A DNA stretch of 64,000 nucleotides, from assembly GCA_020342235.1 (NCBI GenBank), contig CP073218.1, positions 186,001-250,000 on the forward strand. The letters run 5' to 3'. The stretch is from Saccharomycopsis phalli. Its lineage: Eukaryota; Ascomycota; Saccharomycetes; Ascoideales; Saccharomycopsidaceae. The notes beneath the pieces are model-generated. The model had not been told where the DNA came from, ran no database searches, and saw only the letters and a program-made list of their open reading frames with translations. The translations under genes were made by a program, and so were the position numbers. Of this stretch, positions 1 through 10,224 are shown piece by piece. Position 1 is the stretch's first letter, and every line of letters begins with the position of its first letter.

Positions 1-1642
1 TTTCCCCATACAATTTGATCATATGAGGGGTCTCAACGAAGTTAATGAATATAATTTTGCAAAGAGACCATACCATTGCCAAAATAAAAATATAGATAGA
101 ATCGTAAGCAATAACTGCCAAACCCCATATTCCACAAAATCCCAAAAACTTTTCTGGATTATTGAGGTATTGGTAAATACCAGTCTTGGTAATCTTTTTG
201 TTGTTTAAATTAGGCAACCAGAAATCCCCATAGAACCACGAATACAAGCCAATAGAACTGACTATAGAAGTTTCACAAATCAAGTTCAAGAATATCAAAA
301 CAGCCCCAATGAATAATCTAAATAAAAATAGATCATCGGAATGGGCATGAGGGTTGAACTCTTTAACAAATAGGGTGGTTAACAAATTCAAATTGACCAA
401 CAATTGGAAATTATAGTAGATACACCAGTTGTTGAATGCATCCACAAAGTTCAAGTCATATTTCAAATGTATCTTGGTTACAGACTTCCACTTGGATTGG
501 CAATGCAAAGTGAAGGAAGATATGCCAACTGTAAGCAACTTGAAAATCAAATTGATCAAAAATAAGTTTTCTTTTGAGATATTCCATGCAAAGAAGAAAA
601 CCAAAAGGTTGATTAAAACTGCAAAATAGTCAGTCGATCTCAAAAAATTAAAGTTTGAGAAGAAAGTCAATGGCTTAAACATGATGTCGTAACTTGGCGC
701 GGCTGTCATTTTGTCCAAGTCAGGAGCATCGGAATTATAAATTTTGTTAATATGAGGATCCTCCACATATTTCAAAAACAAAAACTGAGTAAAATGGGCA
801 GAGACGCTGACAAACAAGATCAAATAAGACTTGGAAAGTAGAGCAAATCCATAGTATCCAATGTAGCCAATTGAGTACATAGGATGAGGAAACAATTCAA
901 AAATACCATCAAAAATAAGGTCCTCGTTGTTTATCTTCAAATAGAAGAAGTCGCCCCAGTACCATGCAAAGTCCTTGATGACATTATGCGCATCAATTTT
1001 GACCACCAAATTTATAATGATGAACAAAATACCAAAGAACCATCTTGAGTAAAACAACAATGCCAACTCTGAGCCTTGAACATATGCATTATTATTATTA
1101 AAGCAAGCGACAAAGAGAATGAAGTAATTAACAAAATCCTGCATCAATATCAAGTCCACAAGGTTACGGAACAATAACCATGTGTTGAAGTCAACTGGAT
1201 AATCTCTGGTTGAAAAAGAGTTGCCATATTTGATTTTAAAATTGTATTCGATAAAGTCCTGAACCTTGCTCGAGTCGCTAGTTTCAAAACTCTTGAACAA
1301 TTTGTGGTGTCTAGCAAAATTTGTCAACGAGTTATAATTGGATTGTTTATATAACAAGATTCCAATACCAAGGTTATAGCAGATTCTCCAGAAGAAGTAA
1401 CTAGAAACAAACACAGGGATGACCCACGGGGTAGATGATAAGCAGTAGTAGAGGCCAATGTTACCAAGCAAGGCCACGACAATCAAATAGTCAAACCACG
1501 ACTTTTTAATGTATGGGTTTAAGAGCGATTGTACCATATCGTAGGTCTTGAGGTTATCCTTGAAAACCTCCCCAGAATATGCCTTACCATAGGTATCATG
1601 CTCTGACTTTTCAATTGGGTCGACAATTGAGCTTTTTTTCAT
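1..1642 (-). CDS. CHO2: Phosphatidylethanolamine N-methyltransferase, N-terminal part (cut by window edge)
   Basis: Open on the minus strand from an ATG at 1642-1640 to the left edge, about 547 residues with no stop, so the C-terminal part lies outside. The start reads MKKSSIVDP and is followed by KTYDMVQSLLNP and many hydrophobic segments, as in fungal Cho2/Pem1. A signature-like FELFPHPMYSIGYIGYYG follows around residue 250, and a second methyltransferase-like half begins near residue 440. The family makes the first AdoMet-dependent methylation of phosphatidylethanolamine in the ER membrane, on the way to phosphatidylcholine. The length so far fits a family of about 850-900 residues. An inositol/choline-type element lies about 100 bp upstream. 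Identity is from recalled family sequence, not a search. Confidence 0.9.
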   Translation of the reverse strand, partial: MKKSSIVDPIEKSEHDTYGKAYSGEVFKDNLKTYDMVQSLLNPYIKKSWFDYLIVVALLGNIGLYYCLSSTPWVIPVFVSSYFFWRICYNLGIGILLYKQSNYNSLTNFARHHKLFKSFETSDSSKVQDFIEYNFKIKYGNSFSTRDYPVDFNTWLLFRNLVDLILMQDFVNYFILFVACFNNNNAYVQGSELALLFYSRWFFGILFIIINLVVKIDAHNVIKDFAWYWGDFFYLKINNEDLIFDGIFELFPHPMYSIGYIGYYGFALLSKSYLILFVSVSAHFTQFLFLKYVEDPHINKIYNSDAPDLDKMTAAPSYDIMFKPLTFFSNFNFLRSTDYFAVLINLLVFFFAWNISKENLFLINLIFKLLTVGISSFTLHCQSKWKSVTKIHLKYDLNFVDAFNNWCIYYNFQLLVNLNLLTTLFVKEFNPHAHSDDLFLFRLFIGAVLIFLNLICETSIVSSIGLYSWFYGDFWLPNLNNKKITKTGIYQYLNNPEKFLGFCGIWGLAVIAYDSIYIFILAMVWSLCKIIFINFVETPHMIKLYGE

Positions 1643-2260
1643 TGAAATAAGTTGAATTATTGATTAGCGAAAAACTGTTGAAGATTGCCACACTCGCGAT
1701 AGGCAGTGTAGGATTTGTTGAGCTTATATATGCTTGTTTTGTAGGCATGTGAATTTGCACAATTGACAGGCGATCTATGACCAAATGAGGCAATCACAGG
1801 TAAGACCGCTCAGTTGAAACAGGAAAGCAAGCGGGTATACGGTGTTGGGCCAAGGATAAAAAACGTCATTTATTTTCGCCACTGAATTATTTATTAAACT
1901 ACCAAGTTACTAAGAGCAATTGTAATCTTGGGTCAGTTGCCGAGTCATCATGTTAACTTTAGTAATCGGACTAAATTAGCTGGGCATATATTAGCCCAAA
2001 GTTATTAGTCAGCGGTAGAAGTAGCCGATGTTTCTAGATTGGGGAAAACCCATTGGCGACAAGAATTGCAAGAAATTAGCATACTTCTAGGGTGCGAAAA
2101 TTATTCAATGTGTTTTACTTGCTTGTTCTCGACAGTATATATACAATTTTGAGCTGTAATATGGTTGGGACTAAGAAACATTACTATTGCCGCATCAATT
2201 TCCTATTATTAAATTATATCATTCATCGTTCTTGTTCCACGTCTTTTCAATTAGAATAAT
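1643..2260. other. Intergenic: CHO2 promoter and TAE1 3' flank
   Basis: About 620 bp without a convincing coding frame. It holds the CHO2 promoter, with the UAS-INO-like site at 1746-1755 and a TATA-like stretch (TTATATATGC) around 1724-1733, plus the 3' flank of TAE1. I see no RNA gene or repeat in it. Confidence 0.6.
1746..1755 (+). promoter_or_regulatory. Inositol/choline-responsive element (UAS-INO type) upstream of CHO2
   Basis: The ten bases CATGTGAATT match the yeast consensus CATGTGAAWT bound by the Ino2/Ino4 bHLH pair. The site is 104 bp before the CHO2 start codon (gene on the minus strand), a usual distance for this element. In Saccharomyces cerevisiae CHO2 is controlled through such sites. 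Function in this species is inference. Confidence 0.5.
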
Positions 2261-2947
2261 TTACATTGGTTTTAGAGCATAGATCTTCACTGGGAACAAA
2301 ACATCAGGAAAGCCCCTTTGAGTCTCCTCGGCAATCAACTTTAAGCCGCTTGCTTCAAACAACAGCTTAAATTTCTCGTCGGTTCGCGTTACGGAGGAGT
2401 CCACTTCATCAAACTCATCCTCATCAGTACGGCAATTATTTTCCTTCACGATGATTACCCCGTTATCGCTTAGCGACTGTTTCATCAACTTCAAAAAATC
2501 AATCAACTTTGCATCAGGCAAATACCCCAAACACCACTGTGCCCAGATAATCCAGTATTTGTTGGTCGGAACAAAGTCCTGCATTCCGACATTGTATATT
2601 TCGCCCACTTTATCTTCCAAAGGGCCCAACTCCACTCTCATTTGCTCGACAAACTTGCTGTTGTACTCGACCAAATCTACCTTTGTGCATATCTTGCTCA
2701 ACAAATTCTTGGTAACTCTTCCAATTCCTGCCCCCAACTCAATTCCGTACTTTTCTTCTCCAGGGGCTGTCTGGATCCGTGAAGACAACTTTCTAATGAA
2801 CTTCATGGACTGGGAAATGTCCCGTGTAGGCACTACTGTTCCTTCCCCAAAGCCGCCCAACACTCCATCCACTGTAGCTGGAATAGATTCCCAATACTCC
2901 AAGGCGTCATCGTAGTTTATTAGCTCATCGGGTTGCCCTTGGCTCAT
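2261..2947 (-). CDS. TAE1: Protein alpha-N-terminal methyltransferase
   Basis: A 228-residue protein of the NTM1/Tae1 family (YBR261C in S. cerevisiae), which methylates the N-terminal X-Pro-Lys of ribosomal proteins such as Rpl12 and Rps25 using AdoMet. The start region YDDALEYWESIPATVDGVLGG is typical of the family, with the substrate-binding NTM1 features. The AdoMet loop LGAGIGRVTKNLL lies near residues 72-84, followed by the acidic strand end VDLVEYN. The tail FPDVLFPVKIYALKP is also conserved. The ATG at 2947 is the only good start. Its stop is 85 bp from the ATG-proximal side of the gap to the kinase gene behind it on the same strand, so the promoter must be very short or lie in the 3' end of that gene. 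Confidence 0.92.
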   Translation of the reverse strand: MSQGQPDELINYDDALEYWESIPATVDGVLGGFGEGTVVPTRDISQSMKFIRKLSSRIQTAPGEEKYGIELGAGIGRVTKNLLSKICTKVDLVEYNSKFVEQMRVELGPLEDKVGEIYNVGMQDFVPTNKYWIIWAQWCLGYLPDAKLIDFLKLMKQSLSDNGVIIVKENNCRTDEDEFDEVDSSVTRTDEKFKLLFEASGLKLIAEETQRGFPDVLFPVKIYALKPM

Positions 2948-3032
2948 TTGTTGGTAGGGGGAGTTTCAGGAAAAAATTACCTTGCATGCAAAATTACTGT
3001 ACCAAAAAAGTATGTAAATATTAAAAGAATAT

Positions 3033-4337
3033 TTATGCCAACGGCTCCGATGAGCTTCCCAACTTATTCAAATGCATATATGCATCAGTACCATAACCCT
3101 CCATGCTAATTAGCTTCAAGTCTCCTCCAAAATACTTTGCATACAACCGACTCAACGAGATCCCGTAGCCCAAACCAGCCATTGGGGCAATAAACTCGTG
3201 GTTATTTAGAACATCGTTATCCAAGTCCGGAATGTCTTTTGCCGTGGTATACAAGTATGTCCATATCAATGGCATGGCACTTCTTGGGATACCACCACCC
3301 TCGTCGCTGATCTTTATTGTAATGTCTTCATTGCCCTCGGCAACAATCACCTTAATAGGTTGGAACTTTAAATCGTATATATCACCTCCTTTGGCCCTGG
3401 CCATTTCAAACTCCACAGTGGCTCTTAAGCTATTCTTTAGAATTTCAAATAGCATATGGATCAAGTGTGATGGCACATACATGAATTCAATGTTGTCCTT
3501 GCAGTGTAACTCCACCTTTGGGGCCTCGTACAATCCGTAGTATTGCTCACAGATAAAACGGGCATTATCAATGGCATCCTGGGCCAATTCTCCTACGTTG
3601 GTATTGCGGCATATAATCCCCACAAAGTCATCTCGCACGGGCTGCTTGTTGAGGGCAATGTGCTGGCCAATCAACATCCGGATCCCGATTCGAGACATGT
3701 AGAAGCGGTTGAGAAATGATTGTATTTGTGAATCCATCACATCGGACTTGCCGTGCTCGTGTTTCCACTCCAATACACCTTTAGCGATGGTAGCAACTGT
3801 CGGATCATGCCTCTTCTTAATGGCAACTAACGTGTCTGTGACCAACTTGTTGTATTCGACGATCTCTGCCGGCCAGTTGACATCGCTTGGCACATGGACG
3901 TAATATTTTTTGTGAGAAGAGGTTGATCCAGTATGTTGCTTGATCAAGATCCCATCATCAGTGAATACCTGATTCACCGAGGAAGGCTCATTCAGAATGA
4001 TTTGCGAGCTCTTTGAGTACAAGATTTTTTTCAATTCCTTATCGAGGACGGGGGCAGGCAACTTTGTGAGTTCCTCAAAGGACTGGGCATACCAATTTTT
4101 GACGGTGACAATAGACGGGGACTTGTCGAGATTCAACGGTAGACTATCAAGCTCCTTTACACGGTGGGCCAATCTAATGGGTAGTTCTTCGACAATAAAC
4201 TGTGAAGCTCGAAAGAGGGAGCCGACGCTGGGACGGAGGCCAAAATTCACCATTTGCCTCAAAGACACTCCCGTTGGTTGGAACCTGGCATAATGGTAAA
4301 TTTCGTCTAGAAGAGGTTTTGTTAAGGACCACGTCAT
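3033..4337 (-). CDS. Mitochondrial pyruvate dehydrogenase kinase (PKP/PDK family)
   Basis: A 434-residue protein-kinase of the PDK/BCKDK family, related to bacterial histidine kinases, which phosphorylates and switches off the pyruvate dehydrogenase E1 alpha subunit in the mitochondrial matrix. The N-terminal four-helix domain includes VSLRQMVNFG and the segment FYMSRIGIRMLIGQHIAL. The GHKL ATP-binding domain shows the N-box FEILKNSLRATVE, the G1 box DEGGGIP and the G2 box GLGYGISLSRLYAKYFGG. The frame stays open 17 codons upstream to a TTG, but the first ATG is at 4337 (MTWSLTKPLL). The short basic and hydrophobic start could serve for mitochondrial import. I cannot decide between Pkp1 and Pkp2 orthology. 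The promoter is shared with CDC25. Confidence 0.88.
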   Translation of the reverse strand: MTWSLTKPLLDEIYHYARFQPTGVSLRQMVNFGLRPSVGSLFRASQFIVEELPIRLAHRVKELDSLPLNLDKSPSIVTVKNWYAQSFEELTKLPAPVLDKELKKILYSKSSQIILNEPSSVNQVFTDDGILIKQHTGSTSSHKKYYVHVPSDVNWPAEIVEYNKLVTDTLVAIKKRHDPTVATIAKGVLEWKHEHGKSDVMDSQIQSFLNRFYMSRIGIRMLIGQHIALNKQPVRDDFVGIICRNTNVGELAQDAIDNARFICEQYYGLYEAPKVELHCKDNIEFMYVPSHLIHMLFEILKNSLRATVEFEMARAKGGDIYDLKFQPIKVIVAEGNEDITIKISDEGGGIPRSAMPLIWTYLYTTAKDIPDLDNDVLNNHEFIAPMAGLGYGISLSRLYAKYFGGDLKLISMEGYGTDAYMHLNKLGSSSEPLA

Positions 4338-5189
4338 GATGGGGTATTTTTTCTGTCGCCTTGTTGCTAGGGACACAGAGCAGTACAAGAGAGTTCTGGA
4401 CTGGGGTCTGTAAGTCTGGAGAAGCGGAACCAGTCAAACTGAATGTGACAAAAAGGGGGTCCTGGTCCCGTGCAACATCAAGTCGGTATTATCCGGGTAA
4501 TAGTACTGCTCTGATATGATATATGCAAGGGAATGTACCTCGATGCATACATGGTATTGATCCAGAATCATGGAAGGGTGTATATAAGCAACAAGATACA
4601 CTTGATCGGACAAATTTAGTCAAGTATAAACTTAAAATCGCCAAGGACGAGAATTTGCACTGTATTGAGTCTTACAGAGGGGCCCCTGAGGGGGTGTGTG
4701 ATGCTGGTCACATGGCGGGGCATTTGTTTATTTGCCATGGTTAATGCCTACTAAGTTGGTTTACGGAAACATAGCCGATGATTTACTTAGATTAGGCATC
4801 GACAATACACAACGATCCTTTGAAGATCAATTCATGCGATCTTACCTTCCCGATTTACACCATCCCGCGGCATATCTTCTTCATGCATCACTTGAAGACA
4901 GGTGGAAGGTGGATGTAGTGCATTAGTCAATATCACTGTCCAAGTACCTGACTGTAACTAAATGGCACGCCTCTGCCAAAGCATTATTATACAATTTTTT
5001 TTATAATCTGTTTGTTTACGTCTCTTTCTATTTTAGTTTGCAAAAGCTTGTGCAACCTTGTACAATCTGTGTGTATTCTGCCCATCCACCAAGACACGCG
5101 CTGCATTCTCCCGAAGCTCGTAATCTACTTTTTCTTGCACACTTACTTCAAGAAAGGGAATACGACACTGTTTGTTAGCATCGTATGGG
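4338..5189. promoter_or_regulatory. Divergent promoter region between the PDH kinase and CDC25
   Basis: About 850 bp between two divergent starts. It holds a Reb1-type site CGGGTAA at 4494-4500, a TATA-like TGTATATAAG near 4579-4588, an isolated AGGGG at 4454-4458 and a tight cluster of stress-response-element cores: AGGGG 4678-4682, CCCCT 4683-4687 and AGGGG 4689-4693. Small open frames at 4523-4744 and 4732-4926 overlap these sites and resemble no protein I know, so I do not call them genes. Confidence 0.55.
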
Positions 5190-8100
5190 ATGTCTATTGC
5201 CTCTAACAAGATAGTATCCCATCCAACAGTTGGCGCTGGTCCCATTGGCTTGCCAAATGGTGTGTCGCCAGCTGCTGTTTATGAGCAAGCTCTCAACAAC
5301 TACCGTCAGCTACCCATCAAGCCAGTTGATATTGTCCAGGTCTTGTACGACTACGGACCCCTCGATCACAAAAATATCATCCCCTTACAGCAGAACGAGC
5401 TTGTCTATGTTATGGCCAAGTCATCTTCGGGGTGGTGGGACGGAGTTGTGTTCAAGGATGATACAATGTTAATTCGAGGGTGGTTCCCCAAGGCGTTCAC
5501 GAAGCTGACAGATATATTGAAAATAATCATACAGGAGCTAGAACCAGAGCTGTCTCTGACCGAGGATCCTAACAACAGTGATACTGATCCGTTGACAAAG
5601 GTGAAGGATGGCAGAGTCAAACCAAATGCGGCAATCCTAACCCTCTCGCAAGCAGAAGAATTGGTGTCCCGCAGGTTTGGCAACGAGCAAATATACTGGC
5701 TTCCTCAAGTAGGCCCGGAAAACAAGACACTATACTACAATGCAGACTTGGACATTTACTGCAACGAGTTGCCGTTCTCCACCAGAAGCCATGATGCCTC
5801 TCTGCTAGGTCGTACAGACAGTTTGAAAACCGAATCTAGTGACGAACAAGCCACACGGAGCTTAAGTGGCAACAACGATAGCACTACAGGTTTCAAAAAG
5901 GGAAGCAAAATAATCAATTTCTTCAAGGGAAAAAAGGACGTAAACACAAGACCTCACGTCTCTGGAAGTCCTAGAAATGGCGGAAATGTACACAGAAAAT
6001 TTAACGACGATGACATATCTGACCACCAAGAAATTCACATGGGAGGAAATATCAACAACCCACTAATGTACTCTATGCCGCACGGCAGTTCTCTCAACTT
6101 GAAGTACATCAAAGATAATTCCAGCACCAACATCCCAAAGTTCCACATTGACGGCCCCGGAGCAGCTCTGTCAAAGCCTGTGACCCCAAATATTTCCGAA
6201 TTATCAGAGTTGTTCATTAGGCACCCTAAGGATATGTCCACCTGGAATGGCCTACGGCAGGTGATATTTGGTCTGCTTGATAAATGCTGGGAGTTTCTAC
6301 TAGAGAATGATAATCAGGGATTTAGCACTGTTTTCTACCTGACGTCGAAATTATCGTTATTATTGCTCTTGGTCACCAGACTCTGCCACGAGAAGTTATT
6401 GGCCCATGGTCTCGAGGTCACTATTAGAAGAAGGTTAATGAAAGTCTCGCGGTCAATCTCCCAGATAGGTATCAATGGGAACCTTTACATGTCGCTAAAA
6501 GAACGGACGAAGGGGAATAACAACAAGCCACTGATCGACAAGCCACTGACTCCAACTCGGCAGCAGCATAACAAGTTGGCAGGCCAACAACACCAGGATA
6601 AGAATGATGTCACTGAAGACGACACTTGCAAAACATACTTGGAGCGCATAAAGTTTGAAATGGATGCACTAAAGACACAGGTGAATGGTTGTTACAATGT
6701 GTTTGAGATAATAGAAGGCGCTGACATGAAAATACCTAATATATACCCAAGATTTATCATGGGGTTCTTTAGTGGTGGAAGCTGGGAGAACCCGTTCTTT
6801 GATGAAGTGCTAAAGAAGCCAAAGGGCGAAGAAACGCTGGTTGTGGATATCAAACGAAGAGAGTTGGCAATGAGAGATTTCCAGCAGAGAAGCAGGAGAA
6901 CCATAAGCTTGTCAAATGACAACTTGACCGTTTTAACTATAAAATTGAAAAACTTATTTGATATTTTGGACGACATCAATATGGCAATCGACCTAAACAA
7001 TGAAAATGATAATACTTTGCTTGATAAAAGAAACTTGGACATAATAGGAGGCGTCTACAAAACATTGGCAGGAGTAAGCGTGATTATCAACATTTTCGAA
7101 TCGTTCGACTTTAGTGTATTTGAGAGTCAAGCTATGCTAATCCATTCTGACAAGAATTCGTCTTTTAATTCCCTCAAGGAGGAGGGATTGTTTAATCCAA
7201 AAGATCCTAAACTGGATATTAAAAACATGGGCCACCAAAATCATGCTCACGGAATAGTATCAATTGCTTACCCTATATTAATTGAGTTCTTTGAAGCCAA
7301 GCAGGACTTACATTCCTTGATAGTGGAGCTAATTGTCGACTCGCAATACTTAAATGCAGAGGACCCGTCGGTATTTGAAGTTCTTCGTAACAACAATCTC
7401 ATGACCTATGGCACGTGTTTGAATGGCGATAAAAGTAAGATAACGATGGACGAATTGGCCAGTAGCTTGAAAGACACGTTGACATTGACGAATGACATTC
7501 GAGATGACGAATTTAAGGTCCCAGGTATTCAAAATTTTGATGTCAACATGAAAGAATTGATAAAGAAAATTAGGGATAATTTGAATATTCTTTTGATTTT
7601 GATAGGACAGTTGATTGATGAGAAAGAAAGTTTACTTGAGTACAGCGAGCGAGTGATGAACAATAGTTTGGATATCAATAGATATTTAACTGACAGAAAG
7701 GTCGACTTGAGTGACAAGGGCTATTTGATTGATGACGTGCACATGTTGAGACCAGGAAACTCAAAGAAAACAACTGTAAAACAAGAGGATACCCCATGGT
7801 TTTTAGACTCAGAGGAAGAATATTATTTGTACTATGATACCAAGGGGGAAATCAAGGGAGGCACCAAGGAAGTCTTGGTTACCCATTTAACAAATCACCA
7901 GAACTTTGACCCTAGATTCAATAAGGTATTTTTGAGTACATTTAGAAGCATGATGAGCCCATCGACTTTGGTGGAGCTCTTGAAAGATCGTTTCAATATA
8001 GCAGCCCCGGAAGGTTTGAGTTTTGAGGAGTATGACATGTGGCATAGCAAGAAGGCATACCCAATCCGATTACGATGTATAAATGTAATGAAGATGTTGT

Positions 8101-9308
8101 TGCAGAAGTACTGGGTGGATGCTTACTCCAAGGACAAGAAATTCTTGGAGTCTTGGTTGCTGTTTGCAAAAACTTTAATTGACAATGACTTCCCTTCTTC
8201 TAAGGTACTTTACGACGAAATTGATTTAAAGCTTCAGGGGAAGTCAACGTTGAGAAGAGGAGGAACTAATATCAGCAACAATAGTGTCGCTGCTCCTCTT
8301 GAGCTCTCTCCCGAGCCTATATTTCCAACTGCATTCAAAAGCAACAGACACTTGCGATTGTTTGATATTGACTACGTGGAATTTGCTCGGCAGTTGACTA
8401 TTCGTGACTCGGAATTGTACATTCGTATTACGTTGCTTCAGTGCCTCGAAAGAGTATGGAAAAACAAGTACGGATCCTTTGGTGGCTCAGCTGATATCAC
8501 TGAGTTTATTAATAATTCCAACAATTTGACCAACTATGTGAGTCATATGGTACTTCGAAAGCATGATATTGTTCGAAGATCCAAGACTATTGAGTATTTC
8601 ATTAAGGTAGCTGACAAGTGCCGAGGATTTAGGAACTTCTCTTCCATGACAGCCATTATCAGTTCTTTGTCGTCATCACCTATCCATAGACTCACCAATA
8701 CTTGGGCATTAGTCGACGAAAGCTTAAAGGAGATTTTGAATATGATGAACACTTTGATGAATCCAAAACGGAACTTTAGTGAATACAGAGATATGTTGAA
8801 ATATGTTACAGGAGTTGCTTGTGTACCGTTTGTGGGAGTGTACCTTACTGATTTGACGTTCATTGCGAGTGGTACACCAGATTACTTAAATGGCGATCCT
8901 AAAGTGATAAATTTCTACAAGCGGTCGAAGATGGAGTCTATTATCACAAACATCTTAGCATTTCAAGATATTGGGTATCTGTTTATACGAATAGATATCA
9001 TCCAAGATTTCATTAAAAAGGGATACAAGGAGACTCCGTCGACGGACTCGCAGTATCAAATCTCGTTGATATTGGAGCCTCGGGAAAGTGCTTCTTCGCA
9101 GTTGAATAATATTAATTCCTTACGGGCAAGAGTGCGAGAAGATTTCCAGGACAAGGCAGAAAGTTCACTAACCAATGATAATGATAAACGTAACAAAGTG
9201 CCGAACAATACTATTAATAATGAGGAAATGAAGACGTTGATTGAGTATTTTGATGCAGACAGTTCGGATGACAGCGAGGAAGAGGAAGGATGCAGCATTG
9301 ACTATTAG
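5190..9308 (+). CDS. CDC25: Ras guanine nucleotide exchange factor
   Basis: A 1372-residue Cdc25-type RasGEF that loads Ras with GTP and so feeds the cAMP/PKA pathway at the plasma membrane. An SH3 domain lies near residues 45-110 (VLYDYGPLDHKN, SSGWWDG, RGWFPKAF). A long poorly conserved middle follows. The RasGEF N-domain starts near residue 885 (GGTKEVLVTHLT, FLSTFRSMMSP). The catalytic domain spans roughly residues 1050-1290, with FARQLTIRDSELYIRI, ACVPFVGVYLTDLTFI and NFYKRSKMESII. An acidic tail closes the protein. Length is near that of other yeast Cdc25 proteins. The open frame begins at a TTG at 5172; the first ATG is at 5190 (MSIASNK). Several CTG codons occur in the variable parts. 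Its stop is 30 bp from that of TYW3. Confidence 0.95.
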   Translation: MSIASNKIVSHPTVGAGPIGLPNGVSPAAVYEQALNNYRQLPIKPVDIVQVLYDYGPLDHKNIIPLQQNELVYVMAKSSSGWWDGVVFKDDTMLIRGWFPKAFTKLTDILKIIIQELEPELSLTEDPNNSDTDPLTKVKDGRVKPNAAILTLSQAEELVSRRFGNEQIYWLPQVGPENKTLYYNADLDIYCNELPFSTRSHDASLLGRTDSLKTESSDEQATRSLSGNNDSTTGFKKGSKIINFFKGKKDVNTRPHVSGSPRNGGNVHRKFNDDDISDHQEIHMGGNINNPLMYSMPHGSSLNLKYIKDNSSTNIPKFHIDGPGAALSKPVTPNISELSELFIRHPKDMSTWNGLRQVIFGLLDKCWEFLLENDNQGFSTVFYLTSKLSLLLLLVTRLCHEKLLAHGLEVTIRRRLMKVSRSISQIGINGNLYMSLKERTKGNNNKPLIDKPLTPTRQQHNKLAGQQHQDKNDVTEDDTCKTYLERIKFEMDALKTQVNGCYNVFEIIEGADMKIPNIYPRFIMGFFSGGSWENPFFDEVLKKPKGEETLVVDIKRRELAMRDFQQRSRRTISLSNDNLTVLTIKLKNLFDILDDINMAIDLNNENDNTLLDKRNLDIIGGVYKTLAGVSVIINIFESFDFSVFESQAMLIHSDKNSSFNSLKEEGLFNPKDPKLDIKNMGHQNHAHGIVSIAYPILIEFFEAKQDLHSLIVELIVDSQYLNAEDPSVFEVLRNNNLMTYGTCLNGDKSKITMDELASSLKDTLTLTNDIRDDEFKVPGIQNFDVNMKELIKKIRDNLNILLILIGQLIDEKESLLEYSERVMNNSLDINRYLTDRKVDLSDKGYLIDDVHMLRPGNSKKTTVKQEDTPWFLDSEEEYYLYYDTKGEIKGGTKEVLVTHLTNHQNFDPRFNKVFLSTFRSMMSPSTLVELLKDRFNIAAPEGLSFEEYDMWHSKKAYPIRLRCINVMKMLLQKYWVDAYSKDKKFLESWLLFAKTLIDNDFPSSKVLYDEIDLKLQGKSTLRRGGTNISNNSVAAPLELSPEPIFPTAFKSNRHLRLFDIDYVEFARQLTIRDSELYIRITLLQCLERVWKNKYGSFGGSADITEFINNSNNLTNYVSHMVLRKHDIVRRSKTIEYFIKVADKCRGFRNFSSMTAIISSLSSSPIHRLTNTWALVDESLKEILNMMNTLMNPKRNFSEYRDMLKYVTGVACVPFVGVYLTDLTFIASGTPDYLNGDPKVINFYKRSKMESIITNILAFQDIGYLFIRIDIIQDFIKKGYKETPSTDSQYQISLILEPRESASSQLNNINSLRARVREDFQDKAESSLTNDNDKRNKVPNNTINNEEMKTLIEYFDADSSDDSEEEEGCSIDY

Positions 9309-9338
9309 CCACTATTTTAATAAATGCCAATGTCTTAT

Positions 9339-9998
9339 TTAAATAGGTTTCACAATTGAAGCAATTGACCGGTGTAAGTCACTTATTTTCTTGGCATTTT
9401 GTTCAAACTTTTGCTTGGACAAGTCTGTAATGAGTTGGAGATATTTTTCATCTACTATGAAATCAATCAGGCCTTCATTATATATTCCAATAGGAAGGTC
9501 CAACTTAATGGATATTCGTATGGCCACCACGTTGTTGGATCCGATTCCAGTTTCTCTAAATCCACAGTTCATTGCTGCCTGGAATAGTTTTCCTGCTATC
9601 TCCTTGTCTCGACAAGCAACATGTAAAATCACGGCCTCAAATTTATACAAGACATAACGCGTTGATTCGTCGATATGGTAGTCTAATACGTTAAACCGTA
9701 TGGGCTGGCCTTCCAATTTATTGTACCAGCCGTCCAATTCATCAATGTCATGAGTAATGAAGATCCATCTGCCTCCTTCTCCCTTTTTACCTGGTTTGTT
9801 TGTGGCTGCTCCTTCCAAGAACACGCTTACTCTGCCTGAGCATGAGGAGGTGGTGACCATATCGGGGCTCCCGTTGATTAAATCGATTATAGGAATACAT
9901 AATTCATCAATATTGCCCTTGGGAGATAAGTCATTGGTATTTGTAGAAATGGATTTCAATATATGTTGCTTCTTTTGATTGAATCTATCCTGAGGCAT
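9339..9998 (-). CDS. TYW3: tRNA wybutosine-synthesizing protein 3
   Basis: A 219-residue Tyw3-family protein, an AdoMet-dependent methyltransferase acting late in wybutosine synthesis at position 37 of tRNA-Phe. The family signature TTSSCSGRVSVFLEGA is at about residues 45-60, followed by GGRWIFITHD. The C-terminal part has the conserved LHVACRD and GFRETGIGSNNVVAIRI. The open frame reaches a TTG at 10034, but the first ATG is at 9998 (MPQDRFNQKK), which agrees with the family start. It is convergent with CDC25. Confidence 0.93.
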   Translation of the reverse strand: MPQDRFNQKKQHILKSISTNTNDLSPKGNIDELCIPIIDLINGSPDMVTTSSCSGRVSVFLEGAATNKPGKKGEGGRWIFITHDIDELDGWYNKLEGQPIRFNVLDYHIDESTRYVLYKFEAVILHVACRDKEIAGKLFQAAMNCGFRETGIGSNNVVAIRISIKLDLPIGIYNEGLIDFIVDEKYLQLITDLSKQKFEQNAKKISDLHRSIASIVKPI

Positions 9999-10224
9999 GA
10001 TGTAAGAACTGAATAAAATTTTCAGAGACTGCAAAACAGAGTTTCGTTAAATACATACAAAGCTACACGAAAATTTACCAGTCATGAAAACCCATGTCCT
10101 ACTTTTTTCTATTTAAATTATGGGTTTTATTAATATCTCCTCCGATTGCCTCCCCGGGTTATAGTTCTCGTTGGGCAACCCAGGTCCCAGACATGCTCCA
10201 CCGGCTCTCCACTCTACCCCATGT

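Noticed and set aside
2451-2915. 154-codon open frame antisense to TAE1
   Set aside because: The sense protein carries conserved methyltransferase motifs throughout; the antisense frame resembles nothing.
4523-4926. Two small plus-strand frames in the PDH kinase-CDC25 interval
   Set aside because: They overlap promoter motifs, have no family likeness and no codon-use support.
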